A stretch of 32,420 bases of DNA from the NCBI GenBank assembly GCA_017477205.1, contig JAFUXE010000036.1, positions 1-32,420 of the forward strand, read 5' to 3'. This document shows, piece after piece, positions 1 to 8,462 of this stretch. The translations under genes were made by a program, and so were the position numbers. This DNA is from Alloprevotella sp. (GTDB lineage: Bacteria > Bacteroidota > Bacteroidia > Bacteroidales > Bacteroidaceae). How positions within the stretch are numbered: the stretch's first letter is position 1; every line of letters begins with the position of its first letter. The notes beneath the pieces are model-generated. The model saw only the letters and a list, made by a program, of their open reading frames with translations, had not been told where the DNA came from and searched no databases.

Positions 1-72
1 CTTACCAAACTTTATCGTGGAATTTGACCCGCAGAAAAAGCATTTTTTGCATCATATTAATAATAAATGCAG

Positions 73-102
73 CAAAGGTAAGTATTTATCGGCGTTTCCA
101 AA
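73..102 (-). promoter_or_regulatory. Possible minus-strand promoter near left edge
   Basis: On the minus strand a TACCTTTG box (73-80) follows a TTTG box (99-102) with an 18 bp gap, matching the Bacteroidota -7/-33 pattern. It would drive a transcript leaving the window on the left. No open frame longer than about 17 codons is visible in the bases that remain, so the target is unknown. Positions 1-158 otherwise show nothing I can name. Confidence 0.35.
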
Positions 103-151
103 GATTTCACCACTCAAAATGACCAATAAGCCAGAAGTAGGGATTATACAA

Positions 152-185
152 AAAGCAAGCGAGGACTCCGAAGAATCCTCGCTTT
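152..185 (-). terminator. Terminator of tRNA-Lys
   Basis: An 8 bp stem (GCGAGGAT with GTCCTCGC, one G-T pair, arms inside 159-182) lies directly 3' of the tRNA on the minus strand. It is followed by a T-rich tract read from the minus strand. The plus strand also has a T-run after the stem, so it could act in both directions. Confidence 0.75.
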
Positions 186-188
186 TTG

Positions 189-261
189 TACACCCTCAGG
201 GGCTCGAACCCTGGACCCACTGATTAAGAGTCAGTTGCTCTACCAACTGAGCTAAGGGTGC
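189..261 (-). tRNA. tRNA-Lys (CUU anticodon)
   Basis: This is a 73-base cloverleaf on the minus strand. The acceptor stem is GCACCCT paired with AGGGTGT, and the D-arm reads AGCTCAGTTGGTAGAGC. The anticodon loop is CTCTTAA, giving anticodon CTT (reads AAG, lysine), and the T-arm contains GGTTCGAGCC. The discriminator base is A. CCA is not encoded, as is usual in Bacteroidota, so it would be added after transcription. The gene stands alone, with its own promoter and terminator. Confidence 0.97.
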
Positions 262-283
262 AACATTGTTTGTTTTGCGGGTG

Positions 284-315
284 CAAAAGTAGAGCTTTCC
301 ATGATATGTGCCAAA
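284..315 (-). promoter_or_regulatory. Promoter of tRNA-Lys
   Basis: Read on the minus strand, TTTG (312-315) is followed after exactly 20 bp by TACTTTTG (284-291). This is a near-ideal Bacteroidota sigma-ABfr promoter, and it lies about 22 bp upstream of the tRNA 5' end. Confidence 0.8.
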
Positions 316-381
316 TTTTTCGTCCACTTTTTTCGCATTAAAAGCATTTTTCGGGCGAAAAAGCCGGAAACAAGCATGAAA

Positions 382-822
382 GAGGTGCTTCTGCAGCCGA
401 ACGATAAGCCGGGTTCTGTCGCACAAAAGGTGCGTTCCGTCATTTATCTGCGTGTGGCGTCGCCGCTCCACTGTACTCCCTGCCGCACGCGGCAGGAAGC
501 CTCGTATCGTTCTACCCTCCGGCTCGGACGGGCCGCCCTCAAGCGCCGGTTTACATGAACTTTCAGCGTCCGAGACACACAGCATGCCTGTCGCCAGGCA
601 CCTGGTGGGCTCTTACCCCACCTTCTCACCCTTACCCGCCGATGTCCTGCGTTTTGGAACGCGGGCTCACGGTGGGCGGTTGTTTTCTTCTGCGTTACTT
701 AGCCCTCGCGGACTACTTCCCATTAAGAAGCGGACTGCCCTGTGCTGCCCGGACTTTCCTCTTGCCCCGTCCCTTGTAAAGGCGGCTGCAAGCGACGGAA
801 TGTCCTGCTGCAAAGCACCTCT
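382..822 (-). ncRNA. rnpB: RNase P RNA (bacterial class A)
   Basis: This is the catalytic RNA of ribonuclease P, which matures tRNA 5' ends. On the minus strand the conserved 5' block GAGGAAAGTCCGGGC and the conserved 3' block ACAGAACCCGGCTTATC are both present. The ends were set by the closing helix P1: GAGGTGCTT at 813-821 pairs with AAGCACCTC at 382-390, and the pairing continues inward through GCAGC/GGCTGC. The length of about 440 nt is on the long side for a class A RNA. All reading frames across this stretch are spurious. It is divergent from the DUF853 gene. Confidence 0.95.
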
Positions 823-829
823 TGGGCTG

Positions 830-837
830 CAAAATTA
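830..837 (-). promoter_or_regulatory. -7 box of rnpB
   Basis: TAATTTTG on the minus strand lies 7-8 bp upstream of the P1-defined 5' end of RNase P RNA, the expected distance for a Bacteroidota -7 element. No clear TTTG -33 box is visible. Confidence 0.6.
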
Positions 838-963
838 GGAATAATTCGCCGATGACGCGTAAGTTTTTGTGTGAAATTTCGGCATTTTGCCGGGATTGTG
901 CTATCTTCGCTCGCGAATGCCATCCGAATCGTTCACAGAAACATAAAAAATACAACCATACCT

Positions 964-2541
964 ATGCTTACAAAAGAACAGGGGCTTTACATTGCCCACG
1001 CCCAGTGCGGACCGCTTTCCATCGTCGGCCGCATGGCCAACCGCCACGGACTCATCGCCGGTGCCACGGGTACCGGCAAGACGGTATCACTGCAAGTGAT
1101 GGCCGAAACTTTCTCGCAGGCAGGCGTTCCCTGCTTCATGGCCGACATGAAGGGCGACCTCTCCGGCATCTCCCAGGCGGGGAAGATGAGCGGCTTCATC
1201 GAGAAGCGTCTGCCCGAGTTCGGCCTCGAAGCGCCGCAGTTTGAGGCTTGCCCCGTGCGTCTGTACGACGTCTATGGTGAGCAGGGACACCCGATGCGCG
1301 CACGCATCTCCGACATGGGCCCCGACCTCCTGAGCCGCCTGTTGGGGCTGAACGACGTGCAGTCGGGCGTACTGACGATAACCTTCCGCGTGGCGGACGA
1401 GCGTGGCCTGCTGCTTATCGACCTGAAGGACCTGCGCGCCATGCTTGACTATGTGGGCAAGAACGCCTCCAAGTACCAGACACGCTACGGCAACATCTCT
1501 ACGGCCTCCATCGGTGCCATTCAGCGCTCGCTGCTGGCCCTGGAAGGGCAGGGGGCCGACAAGTTCTTCGGAGAACCCTCCTTCGACATTCAGGATCTAC
1601 TCGCAACGGAAAACGGACGCGGCGTGATGAGCGTACTGGCGGCCGACCGCCTGATGATGCAGCCGAAACTCTACAGCACGTTCCTGCTCTGGCTGCTTTC
1701 GGAGCTTTACACTTCGCTGCCCGAGGTTGGCGACCTGGAACTTCCGAAGCTCGTCTTCTTCTTTGACGAGGCGCACATGCTCTTCGAGGACACCTCGAAG
1801 GCCATGACGGACAAGATAGAGCAAGTCGTACGCCTCATCCGCAGTAAGGGCGTAGGCGTCTATTTCGTGACGCAGAGCCCTGCCGACATCCCCGACGCCA
1901 TCCTCGGACAGCTCGGCAATCGCGTGCAGCACGCCCTGCGTGCCTATACGCCGCGTGACCAGAAGGCCGTGCGCGTGGCGGCAGAGACCTTCCGTGCCAA
2001 CCCCGACTTCAAGACCGAAGAGGCCATCATGCAGTTGGAGACTGGCGAAGCGCTGGTGTCGTTTCTTGACGAGAAGGGTGCTCCCGGCATCGTGCAGCGC
2101 GCGAAGGTGCTCTTCCCGCTGAGCCAGATAGGAGCCATCACGGAGGGACAGCGCCTTGACCTCATCAAGCAGTCGCGCGTGTACGGCAAGTACGACGAGT
2201 CCTTGGATCGCGAGTCGGCCTTTGAGGTGCTCCTGGCCGAAAGCGAACAGTTGGAAGCCGAAAAGGCTGAGGAGAAAGCCGCCAAGGAGGCCGAGAAAGA
2301 AGAGAAGGACAAGAAGAAAAAGCCCGGCATCTGGAGCAAGGTGCTGAAGGCCATCATCACAGCCGTTACGGCCACGCTCGGAACCATCCTCGGCTCCGCC
2401 GTCTCCAACAAGGTGACGGGGAAGAAGACAAAGTCCACGACCAGCGGCACAGGGCGTGTCGTGAAGAACGCCACTTCTGCTGCCACGCGCACCATCACGC
2501 GCGAGCTTACGCGGGACATCCTGGGGAATCTGGTAAAGTAG
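964..2541 (+). CDS. HerA-like ATPase, DUF853 family
   Basis: The 525-residue product matches the DUF853 (YjgR-like) branch of HerA/FtsK-type P-loop ATPases. These are probably cytosolic DNA-handling motors of unproven function. Walker A is GATGTGKT at residues 33-40, and Walker B is VFFFDEAH with D268/E269. An arginine-containing segment, [18 protein letters not shown], follows as in the family. The C-terminal ~110 residues are a Lys/Glu/Ala-rich stretch and then a Gly/Ala/Thr-rich tail. The ATG at 964 was chosen because the family begins at MLTKEQG; the GTG at 871 would add 31 unrelated residues. A possible -7 box, TATCTTCG, lies at 902-909. The gene reads away from rnpB. Confidence 0.88.
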   Translation: MLTKEQGLYIAHAQCGPLSIVGRMANRHGLIAGATGTGKTVSLQVMAETFSQAGVPCFMADMKGDLSGISQAGKMSGFIEKRLPEFGLEAPQFEACPVRLYDVYGEQGHPMRARISDMGPDLLSRLLGLNDVQSGVLTITFRVADERGLLLIDLKDLRAMLDYVGKNASKYQTRYGNISTASIGAIQRSLLALEGQGADKFFGEPSFDIQDLLATENGRGVMSVLAADRLMMQPKLYSTFLLWLLSELYTSLPEVGDLELPKLVFFFDEAHMLFEDTSKAMTDKIEQVVRLIRSKGVGVYFVTQSPADIPDAILGQLGNRVQHALRAYTPRDQKAVRVAAETFRANPDFKTEEAIMQLETGEALVSFLDEKGAPGIVQRAKVLFPLSQIGAITEGQRLDLIKQSRVYGKYDESLDRESAFEVLLAESEQLEAEKAEEKAAKEAEKEEKDKKKKPGIWSKVLKAIITAVTATLGTILGSAVSNKVTGKKTKSTTSGTGRVVKNATSAATRTITRELTRDILGNLVK

Positions 2542-2592
2542 TTGTTTGGTTTTTAGGTTATTAGGTTTTGGGGTTATTGAAATAGACTGAAT

Positions 2593-3936
2593 ATGAGAAA
2601 ACGCATTTTTTCAGCAATCCTGCTGTCATCCCTGTTCATGGGCACATCTGCAATCCTTCCCCCGGACGGGGGGACGGGAGGGGAGCCTTGTACCCCCACG
2701 CCGGAGAACCTGGCGGCGCGTGCCCGGTTTGCGGACGCCAAGTTCGGTATCTTCCTGCACTGGGGCCTTTACTCCATGTTCGGGCAGGGCGAATGGTACA
2801 TGACGAACCAGGACATCGACAGCCATGAGTACGCCAAGGCCGCAAACGCTTTCTATCCCCACGACTTTGATGCCGCCGAGTGGGTGCGCGCCATCAAGGG
2901 CAGCGGAGCCCGATACATAACGTTCACGACGCGCCACCACGAGGGCTTCTCCATGTGGGACACGAAGCAGAGCGACTACAACATCATGCACACGCCCTAC
3001 GGCCGCGACGTCCTGCGCCAGCTCTCCGACGAGTGCCGCCGCCAGAGCCTGCCCCTTCACCTCTACTACAGTCATCTCGACTGGACGCGCGAGGACTATC
3101 CCCTCGGCCGTACGGGACTGGGCACGAAGCGCAAGAATGCCTCCAAGCAGGGCAACTGGCCGTCGTACTACGACTTCATGAACCGCCAGCTGCGCGAATT
3201 GCTGACGGAATACGGGCCCGTAGGCTGCATCTGGTTCGACGGATGGTGGGACCACGACGAGGACTCCATACCCTTCGACTGGCAGCTGGAGGCGCAGTAC
3301 CGCCTCATCCACGAGCTTCAGCCCGCCTGCCTCGTGGGCAACAACCACCACCAGACGCCCTTCCCCGGCGAGGACATACAGATATTCGAGCGTGACGTGC
3401 CTGGTGAGAACACCGCCGGCCTTTCCGGACAGAGCATCAGCCGCCTGCCCCTGGAGACCTGCCAGACGATGAACGGCATGTGGGGCTACAAGGTGAAGGA
3501 CCAGGACTACAAGAGCACCTGTGAACTCGTGCGTCTCCTCGTACGCACCAGCGGAAAGGGCGCCAACCTCCTGCTGAACATCGGTCCGCAGCCGGACGGC
3601 AAACTGCCCGCAGCTGCCCTCGCACGCCTGGACAGCATCGGCCGATGGCTCGACCGCTACGGCGAGAGCATCTACGGCACCACGGCGGGGGGCGTGGGCG
3701 ACGGCGAGAACGTCGTATCCACGAAAAAGGACGGTACGCTCTACCTACACTTCCTCTCCGACAGCATTCGCAGCATGGACCTCGCCTTGCCGAAGAAACC
3801 GCGCAGCGTGCGCACACTTGTCGGGGACATGCCCCTTTCCTCTTCCTGGAAAAAAGGCATACTCCATCTGGAGTTCACGCCTGTTCGTGACGCCTGGGAC
3901 AGCGTTGTGGCCGTGGAGGGTGTAACTGAGCCGTAA
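2593..3936 (+). CDS. Secreted alpha-L-fucosidase, GH29
   Basis: The 447-residue product starts with a signal peptide (residues 1-20). It carries the GH29 hallmarks: KFGIFLHWGLYSMFGQGEW at about 50-68, RHHEGFSMW at 114-122, and CIWFDGWWDHD, in which D216 is the expected catalytic nucleophile. The enzyme removes terminal alpha-L-fucose from host or plant glycans, probably in the periplasm. No SusC/SusD pair or other glycosidase lies nearby, so it appears as an orphan rather than part of a polysaccharide-utilisation locus. The 51 bp before it are low-complexity and G/T-rich (ttaggttattaggtttt). A terminator follows. The exact linkage cleaved cannot be read from sequence. Confidence 0.9.
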   Translation: MRKRIFSAILLSSLFMGTSAILPPDGGTGGEPCTPTPENLAARARFADAKFGIFLHWGLYSMFGQGEWYMTNQDIDSHEYAKAANAFYPHDFDAAEWVRAIKGSGARYITFTTRHHEGFSMWDTKQSDYNIMHTPYGRDVLRQLSDECRRQSLPLHLYYSHLDWTREDYPLGRTGLGTKRKNASKQGNWPSYYDFMNRQLRELLTEYGPVGCIWFDGWWDHDEDSIPFDWQLEAQYRLIHELQPACLVGNNHHQTPFPGEDIQIFERDVPGENTAGLSGQSISRLPLETCQTMNGMWGYKVKDQDYKSTCELVRLLVRTSGKGANLLLNIGPQPDGKLPAAALARLDSIGRWLDRYGESIYGTTAGGVGDGENVVSTKKDGTLYLHFLSDSIRSMDLALPKKPRSVRTLVGDMPLSSSWKKGILHLEFTPVRDAWDSVVAVEGVTEP

Positions 3937-3971
3937 CAGGTTGTAAATACACATATTTATATAGTCATGAA

Positions 3972-4000
3972 GGAGGCTGCGGAAGCGGCTTTCCTTTTTT
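3972..4000 (+). terminator. Terminator after fucosidase gene
   Basis: GGAGGCTGC (3972-3980), a GGAA loop and GCGGCTTTCC (3985-3994) form a stem with two G-T pairs and one bulge. A T6 run follows (3995-4000). It lies 36 bp after the fucosidase stop and before the sigma-factor operon. Confidence 0.7.
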
Positions 4001-4123
4001 CTTTGTTAAGGCATTCGCACATTCTTTTTGCAGAAATTTGCAAAAAAACAGGGAAACCGATGCAAGGTTTTCGATACAGTTGCGTTTTATAGGTAGAAAC
4101 CATTCCAAACGAGGCGACAGAGC

Positions 4124-4693
4124 TTGCCAAACTTGCGTGTGCACAAAGCAGAAGAACTGAACCTGATTGAACGGGCGGAACGTGGCGATGAAGCTGCCAT
4201 GCGACAGATATACGACCGCCATGTGCGGACGGTGACAGCGATATGCCGTCGCTACGTGGTTCGCGACGATGCCCTTCGCGACACGTTGCAGGACGTTTTC
4301 CTCGCCGTCTTCCAGCATCTTCCGCAGTTCCGTTGGCAGGGTGAGGGGTCGCTGCGCGCCTGGATATGCCGCCTGGCTGTGAACAAGTCGCTTGACACCC
4401 TGAGGCAGCACACCCGCCTGGAGGCAATGGACGCCCTTGACGACGTGGATGTGGCGGACGAGCCGATGCCCCCGATGGACGGCGTTCCGATGGAGGAGCT
4501 AATGGGTATGATTCAGCATTTACCCGACGGACAGCGCACCGTTTTCAACCTGTTCGTGTTTGAGAACCTGACGCACCGCGAGATTGCTCAGCGCCTGGGC
4601 ATACGCGAAGCATCCTCCGCATCGCAGTACCATCATGCGCGATGCACCTTGGCAAGGATGGTTGGAGAATACATAAGAATACATGACTTATGA
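4124..4693 (+). CDS. ECF RNA polymerase sigma factor
   Basis: The 189-residue product is a sigma-70 family ECF factor. Region 2 spans about residues 10-90, including DTLQDVFLAVFQHLPQFRW and then SLRAWICRLAVNKSLD. Region 4 spans about 130-180 (LPDGQRTVFNLFVFENLTHREIAQRLG), with a helix-turn-helix. No ATG fits: candidate starts are TTG 4124, TTG 4133 and GTG 4139. TTG 4124 has GAGG 9 bases upstream and is used here, but the choice is uncertain. The stop overlaps the next start (ATGA at 4690-4693), so the sigma factor and the anti-sigma-like protein are translationally coupled. It probably directs transcription of its own operon. Confidence 0.88.
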   Translation: MPNLRVHKAEELNLIERAERGDEAAMRQIYDRHVRTVTAICRRYVVRDDALRDTLQDVFLAVFQHLPQFRWQGEGSLRAWICRLAVNKSLDTLRQHTRLEAMDALDDVDVADEPMPPMDGVPMEELMGMIQHLPDGQRTVFNLFVFENLTHREIAQRLGIREASSASQYHHARCTLARMVGEYIRIHDL

Positions 4694-6006
4694 AAGAAGA
4701 CTGGATAGAACAACTGCGCAACCGCGCTGCGGATTACGGGGAAGCACCACCTCCCGGAGTGTGGGACGACGTTCGTGACGCCGTGAACGGAACGGCTTCG
4801 TCGAAGCCCTCGCACAAACGCAGCCGTCTTGTGTGGTGGACAATTCCTACGGCGGCAGCGGCCTGTTTGCTGCTGTTCTTCACCTTGCGGCATTCGGCTC
4901 CCTCCGAATCCGCCTTGCACCCCTCAAAGGGTGAAGAGAAGGCGCTTGCACGTGGGGAGGCTCCGGAGAACCCGGCGACGACGTCTTATGCTGCCTCCTC
5001 CGCTCCGCTTGCAGCGGCTAGGCCAATCTCCCCAGCTTCCTCAACAGGAAGGAAGAGGGAGGAGCATGCCGTTTTCGTCCCGGAAAAAACGGAAATCCTG
5101 CCTGCAAAAACGGATATTCTGCCTTCAGAACCGGAAACCCCGCCTACGGCTGAAGCGGATGTACGTTACGCCGACCTGAGCGAAGCCTCTCTGGAACAGC
5201 CGCAGGATAGCACTTCGTGGCAGCCGACGGAGCGAAAGCCTCCGGTACGGTCCTACGACCTCGTGGCGCAGTTGCCGGACAACGGTTCCGCACTTCCCGA
5301 CGTCGCCCCCGGCGCCTCCTCCCATCTCAGCTTCTCCGTGCATGCCACGCGCAGCATGGGCGGAGGGGGAATGAACGCTGGCGGACCGCTCGCCTATGGG
5401 CACTCGGGTATGGCAGCTCCGGTTTCTCCGGCATCTTCGGATTATCCCGAGCCCGACTATTGGCAGCACGAGGAGATAGAGGAACCCTTTTCCTTCGGCA
5501 TTGCCGTCAGTTGGCAGTTTGCAAAGCGCTGGCGTGCCGAGTTGGGGCTTGACTATACGACGCTGTATGAGTCTTACTCAAGCAGTTGGCCGCGGGGAAA
5601 CTCTAAAGAGATGGAAAAGTGTATGCAATTCGTTTCCGTACCCGCGCGGGCGCACTACCTGCTTTGGGACAGGAAACTGCTGCAAGCCTACGTTTCTGCG
5701 GGAATCACAGCAGAGCAATGCGTCAGAAACTATAGGGATATTTCCCGTACATACGAAAACGGACACGTCGGGCTTCGGCGGGAGCATGGCGTATCACGCC
5801 CCTTCCAGTTCTCTGCGAACATGGGACTTGGCGTGCAATTCAACTTTAATCGTCATTTCGGACTCTACGTCCAATCGGAATTCGGCTATTATGTGCCGAA
5901 CGGCAGTAGCGACCGTAACTATTATACAGAACACCGCAAGGTGGTCAAGTCTGAGGTCGGCTTCCGTGTGAATCTAAACAGAATGTATAAAAACCAGAAG
6001 CCATGA
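4690..6006 (+). CDS. Anti-sigma-like protein with C-terminal outer-membrane beta-barrel
   Basis: The 438-residue product has three visible parts. Residues 1-46 are a short cytosolic segment with APPPGVWDDV, like the N-terminus of Bacteroidota anti-sigma proteins. Residues about 47-66 are one hydrophobic helix. Residues about 67-240 are a Pro/Ser/Glu-rich low-complexity linker. Residues about 245-438 are repeated amphipathic strands (for example SFGIAVSWQFAKRWRAELGL, FVSVPARAHYLL and NMGLGVQFNFN) typical of the PorT/OMP_b-brl families. The start overlaps the sigma-factor stop and the end overlaps the next lipoprotein by 4 bp. I infer that it restrains the upstream sigma factor and relays an envelope signal. 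The barrel fold is predicted from strand pattern only. Confidence 0.72.
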   Translation: MKEDWIEQLRNRAADYGEAPPPGVWDDVRDAVNGTASSKPSHKRSRLVWWTIPTAAAACLLLFFTLRHSAPSESALHPSKGEEKALARGEAPENPATTSYAASSAPLAAARPISPASSTGRKREEHAVFVPEKTEILPAKTDILPSEPETPPTAEADVRYADLSEASLEQPQDSTSWQPTERKPPVRSYDLVAQLPDNGSALPDVAPGASSHLSFSVHATRSMGGGGMNAGGPLAYGHSGMAAPVSPASSDYPEPDYWQHEEIEEPFSFGIAVSWQFAKRWRAELGLDYTTLYESYSSSWPRGNSKEMEKCMQFVSVPARAHYLLWDRKLLQAYVSAGITAEQCVRNYRDISRTYENGHVGLRREHGVSRPFQFSANMGLGVQFNFNRHFGLYVQSEFGYYVPNGSSDRNYYTEHRKVVKSEVGFRVNLNRMYKNQKP

Positions 6007-6512
6007 AACGCATCACTACTCTTCTGATTCTGGGGCTTGCAGTCCTGACGTCCTGCGATGAGGAGAACTATAGATGTATGGACGATTGTATTCCTCCCGA
6101 GGTAGCCTTCTTCGCATTTGGCCCCCATCGGGAAGACCTCTTGAACCCGAACCGGGAGGACTGCCTGGCGCGCGGAGCCTATGCCGTTTTCAGAGGTGTG
6201 CGCTACGATGCTGAAGGCACGGGGCGACCGGACTTTCCTTTTGCCCGTTTGCGGTGCGAAGAGGGGCGCGACAATAAGTTCCACCTCACCCTCAAACGCA
6301 GTTGCGTAGGTCCGTTCGAGCTTGCCTTCCACGATATCTATCCAATAGACTTCGAGGTTGGTGACATCCTGACTGTCTATTGGCCTGACGGCACGCAGGA
6401 TGAGCTTGCCTGCATCAGGGAGCTTGAATACCATCAGAAGGAGTTCAGCTTCAACGGAACCGAGAGGCAACACGGAGTAATAGATTTTACATTTTTGAAA
6501 AACGGAAAATAA
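6003..6512 (+). CDS. Predicted lipoprotein in sigma-factor operon
   Basis: The 169-residue product has a lipoprotein signal (LAVLTSC, acylated C18). I do not recognise a named family. The mature part has a PFELAFHDI segment followed by a WPDGTQDEL motif and FSFNGTER near the end. The same order appears in the next gene (PFRLAFSAI, FGDGTHE, FVFHNRT), so the two look like diverged duplicates. ATG 6003 overlaps the upstream stop (ATGA), which points to coupled translation with the sigma/anti-sigma pair. It probably sits on the periplasmic or surface side of the outer membrane, perhaps as a sensor or partner of the barrel protein (inference). Confidence 0.7.
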   Translation: MKRITTLLILGLAVLTSCDEENYRCMDDCIPPEVAFFAFGPHREDLLNPNREDCLARGAYAVFRGVRYDAEGTGRPDFPFARLRCEEGRDNKFHLTLKRSCVGPFELAFHDIYPIDFEVGDILTVYWPDGTQDELACIRELEYHQKEFSFNGTERQHGVIDFTFLKNGK

Positions 6513-6514
6513 CT

Positions 6515-7078
6515 ATGAGTATGACAAAATACGGAAAGAAACTCAGGCAGATACTGTCCTGCGGATGTCTTGTGCTGACGTTCGGTATGAACGCATGCAC
6601 TGTCCCTGATTACGACGACGATGTGAAGCCGTACGGAACGGACATTACCGACGTGCCCGGCGCGTTCCAACTGCTTGTGGAGATGCACGACGCGGACGGC
6701 AACGACCTGCTGGACTTCCGTCGCGACGACAATGTACTGGAAGGCTTAACGGTCAGTTTCCTGGGGCGTACATACGCCATTGCCGATACGGTTGTGTCAG
6801 CCTTGGCAGCTCCGATGGCTGAGCTGACGGAAGAACCAGAGCCGGAAGAAGGCTATGCCCTCCACCTTGAAGGCTATCGGGACGTTCCCTTCCGCCTCGC
6901 GTTCAGTGCCATTCCCGGAACGAAGCTTCTCGATAAGGAACCCTTTGAGATCCGCTTCGGGGACGGAACGCACGAGACGGTGCTCGTGTCGAACCGCTGG
7001 AACGGTCGCCGCCTCTTCCGAAGCTTCGTCTTCCACAACCGTACGCTTGACTATCCACTCTTTGAAATCGTGAGGTGA
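6515..7078 (+). CDS. Predicted lipoprotein, paralogue of its neighbour
   Basis: The 187-residue product has an N-terminal hydrophobic segment ending FGMNAC (C28), a weak lipobox. An in-frame ATG two codons later (6521) is an alternative start. Motifs shared with the upstream lipoprotein in the same order are an Arg/Asp-rich RRDD or NRED segment, a PF-LAF segment, an FGDGTHE/WPDGTQDE turn and a terminal FxFxNxT strand. No catalytic residues or named domain are recognised. It lies 2 bp after the previous stop, closes the four-gene sigma-factor operon, and is followed by a large inverted repeat that probably ends the transcript. Confidence 0.65.
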   Translation: MSMTKYGKKLRQILSCGCLVLTFGMNACTVPDYDDDVKPYGTDITDVPGAFQLLVEMHDADGNDLLDFRRDDNVLEGLTVSFLGRTYAIADTVVSALAAPMAELTEEPEPEEGYALHLEGYRDVPFRLAFSAIPGTKLLDKEPFEIRFGDGTHETVLVSNRWNGRRLFRSFVFHNRTLDYPLFEIVR

Positions 7079-7096
7079 GGAAAATATAATCGCGGG

Positions 7097-7163
7097 GATA
7101 GTGCAAGGCGGGCGAAAAGAAAAATGAGTAAGTTCCTTTTCTTTCCGCCCGCCTTGCACTATC
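7097..7163. repeat. 27 bp inverted repeat, terminator overlapping next promoter
   Basis: Arms 7097-7123 and 7137-7163 are reverse complements in 26 of 27 positions, with a 13 bp loop. The left arm begins 18 bp after the sigma-operon stop. The right arm contains the likely -33 region and the first bases of the TATCTTTG -7 box (7160-7167) of the next gene. As RNA the element would be a very stable hairpin, plausibly a terminator. As DNA it could extrude at the promoter. Confidence 0.75.
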
Positions 7164-7167
7164 TTTG
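7160..7167 (+). promoter_or_regulatory. -7 box before T9SS plug-family gene
   Basis: TATCTTTG matches TAnnTTTG and lies 26 bp upstream of ATG 7194. A TTTC (7138-7141) about 18 bp upstream could serve as a weak -33 box. The site is partly inside the right arm of the 27 bp inverted repeat. Confidence 0.6.
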
Positions 7168-7193
7168 CTTCGCGAAACAAAACGGAAAGAAAG

Positions 7194-8462
7194 ATGCGAG
7201 GATATTTATTCACGGTATGCCTGGCCTTATGGGGGGCTCTCGCACCGGCGACACAGGCGCAGCGCAACAAGATGCTGCTGCCGGAGATGCGGACGCTGAC
7301 CGTCCTGGCAGGTGCCGACGGCAACGGCCTTCCCATCCTGCACCTCGGCTCGGCAGAGAGGCTGCACATCGGCTTCGACATGATGGACACGGAATACCGC
7401 CGCTTCACGTACCGCATAGAACACCTGACGTGGGACTTCAAGCCCTCCACGGAGCTTCTGGAGAGCGACTACGTGCGCTCGGCAGCGGACGTGGAGGTGG
7501 TGGAGGACTACGAGGAGAGCATGAACACGACGGCGAGCTATGCCCACTACTGGCTGGAGTTTCCCAACGACAGGATGGAGCCGCTCCTCTCCGGCAACTA
7601 CCGCCTGACCATCATGACGGAGGACGACGAGGACGAAACGGTGAAGGCGGCGGAGGTGTACTTTGCCGTGCTGGACCCGCAGGCGGCGCTTTCCGTCAGC
7701 GTCACGACGAACACGGACATTGACTGGAACCGCTCCCATCAGCAGCTGGCAATGGAGGTGGACATGGCAGGCCTCGTCCTGCGCGACGAGCGCACGGAGG
7801 TGAAGACCATCGTCTTGCAGAACCGCCGCTGGGACAATGCCGTCGTGGACCCTGCGCCCACGCACCGCAACGGACAGAAGCTCATCTGGAGCCACTGCCG
7901 CGAGCTCATCTTCCCTGCCGGCAACGAGTTCCGCGCCTTCAACATGCTTTCGACGCGCTATCCCGGCATGCACATGACGGGAATGCGCTGGGAGGACGGC
8001 GCCTACCAGGCATTTATCGGCCCCGACGAGCAGCGACGCAACTACCTGTTCTATGAAGACCGCAACGGGCAGTACGTCTGCCGTACGGACGACTCCGAGG
8101 AGGCCGAGACGGAAAGCGACTATTGCCAGGCGCACTTCTCGCTCTACATGGACGAGCTGGAAAGCCACGACGTCTATCTGAACGGACAGTGGACAAACAA
8201 CAGGTTCCTGCCCGAATACAGGATGTACTACGATGAAGCCGAGGGCTGCTACCGTGCCGACCTCCCCCTGAAGCTGGGATACTACAGCTATCAGTACCTG
8301 GCCGTTCCGCGCGACGGGGCTGGCGCGGGCGAGGTAGGCCCCGTTGACGGGGACTTCTGGCAGACGGAGAACGAGTACACCGTCCTTGTCTATTACCGCC
8401 GCACGGGCGACCGCTACTGGCAGCTCGTGGCCGAAACCAATCCGAGCTTCAAACCGCAATGA
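7194..8462 (+). CDS. Type IX secretion plug-family protein (DUF5103)
   Basis: The 422-residue product has a signal peptide (1-22, ending ATQAQ). A beta-rich DUF5103 architecture follows, with the family-like segments RRFTYRIEHLTWDF, YAHYWLEFPN and LSGNYRLTIM in the first domain. In related Bacteroidota a protein of this family plugs the SprA translocon pore of the type IX secretion system after cargo release. Here the role is inferred from family membership, because no other T9SS gene is in the window. The stop overlaps the next ATG (8459-8462), so it is co-translated with a dehydrogenase, which is probably a matter of operon packing rather than shared function. Confidence 0.82.
   Translation: MRGYLFTVCLALWGALAPATQAQRNKMLLPEMRTLTVLAGADGNGLPILHLGSAERLHIGFDMMDTEYRRFTYRIEHLTWDFKPSTELLESDYVRSAADVEVVEDYEESMNTTASYAHYWLEFPNDRMEPLLSGNYRLTIMTEDDEDETVKAAEVYFAVLDPQAALSVSVTTNTDIDWNRSHQQLAMEVDMAGLVLRDERTEVKTIVLQNRRWDNAVVDPAPTHRNGQKLIWSHCRELIFPAGNEFRAFNMLSTRYPGMHMTGMRWEDGAYQAFIGPDEQRRNYLFYEDRNGQYVCRTDDSEEAETESDYCQAHFSLYMDELESHDVYLNGQWTNNRFLPEYRMYYDEAEGCYRADLPLKLGYYSYQYLAVPRDGAGAGEVGPVDGDFWQTENEYTVLVYYRRTGDRYWQLVAETNPSFKPQ

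Noticed and set aside
17..223. 68-codon frame at the left edge
   Set aside because: It runs into the tRNA gene, has no motif, and its end is tRNA sequence.
444..838. Several open frames across the rnpB region on both strands
   Set aside because: The stretch is RNase P RNA by conserved core and closed P1 helix; the frames have no family likeness.
2593..3936. Fucosidase as part of a polysaccharide-utilisation locus
   Set aside because: No SusC/SusD, hybrid two-component sensor or second glycosidase lies in the window.
4075..4082. TACAGTTG as a -7 box for the sigma-factor operon
   Set aside because: One mismatch to TAnnTTTG and no -33 box 19-21 bp upstream; it was not strong enough to list.
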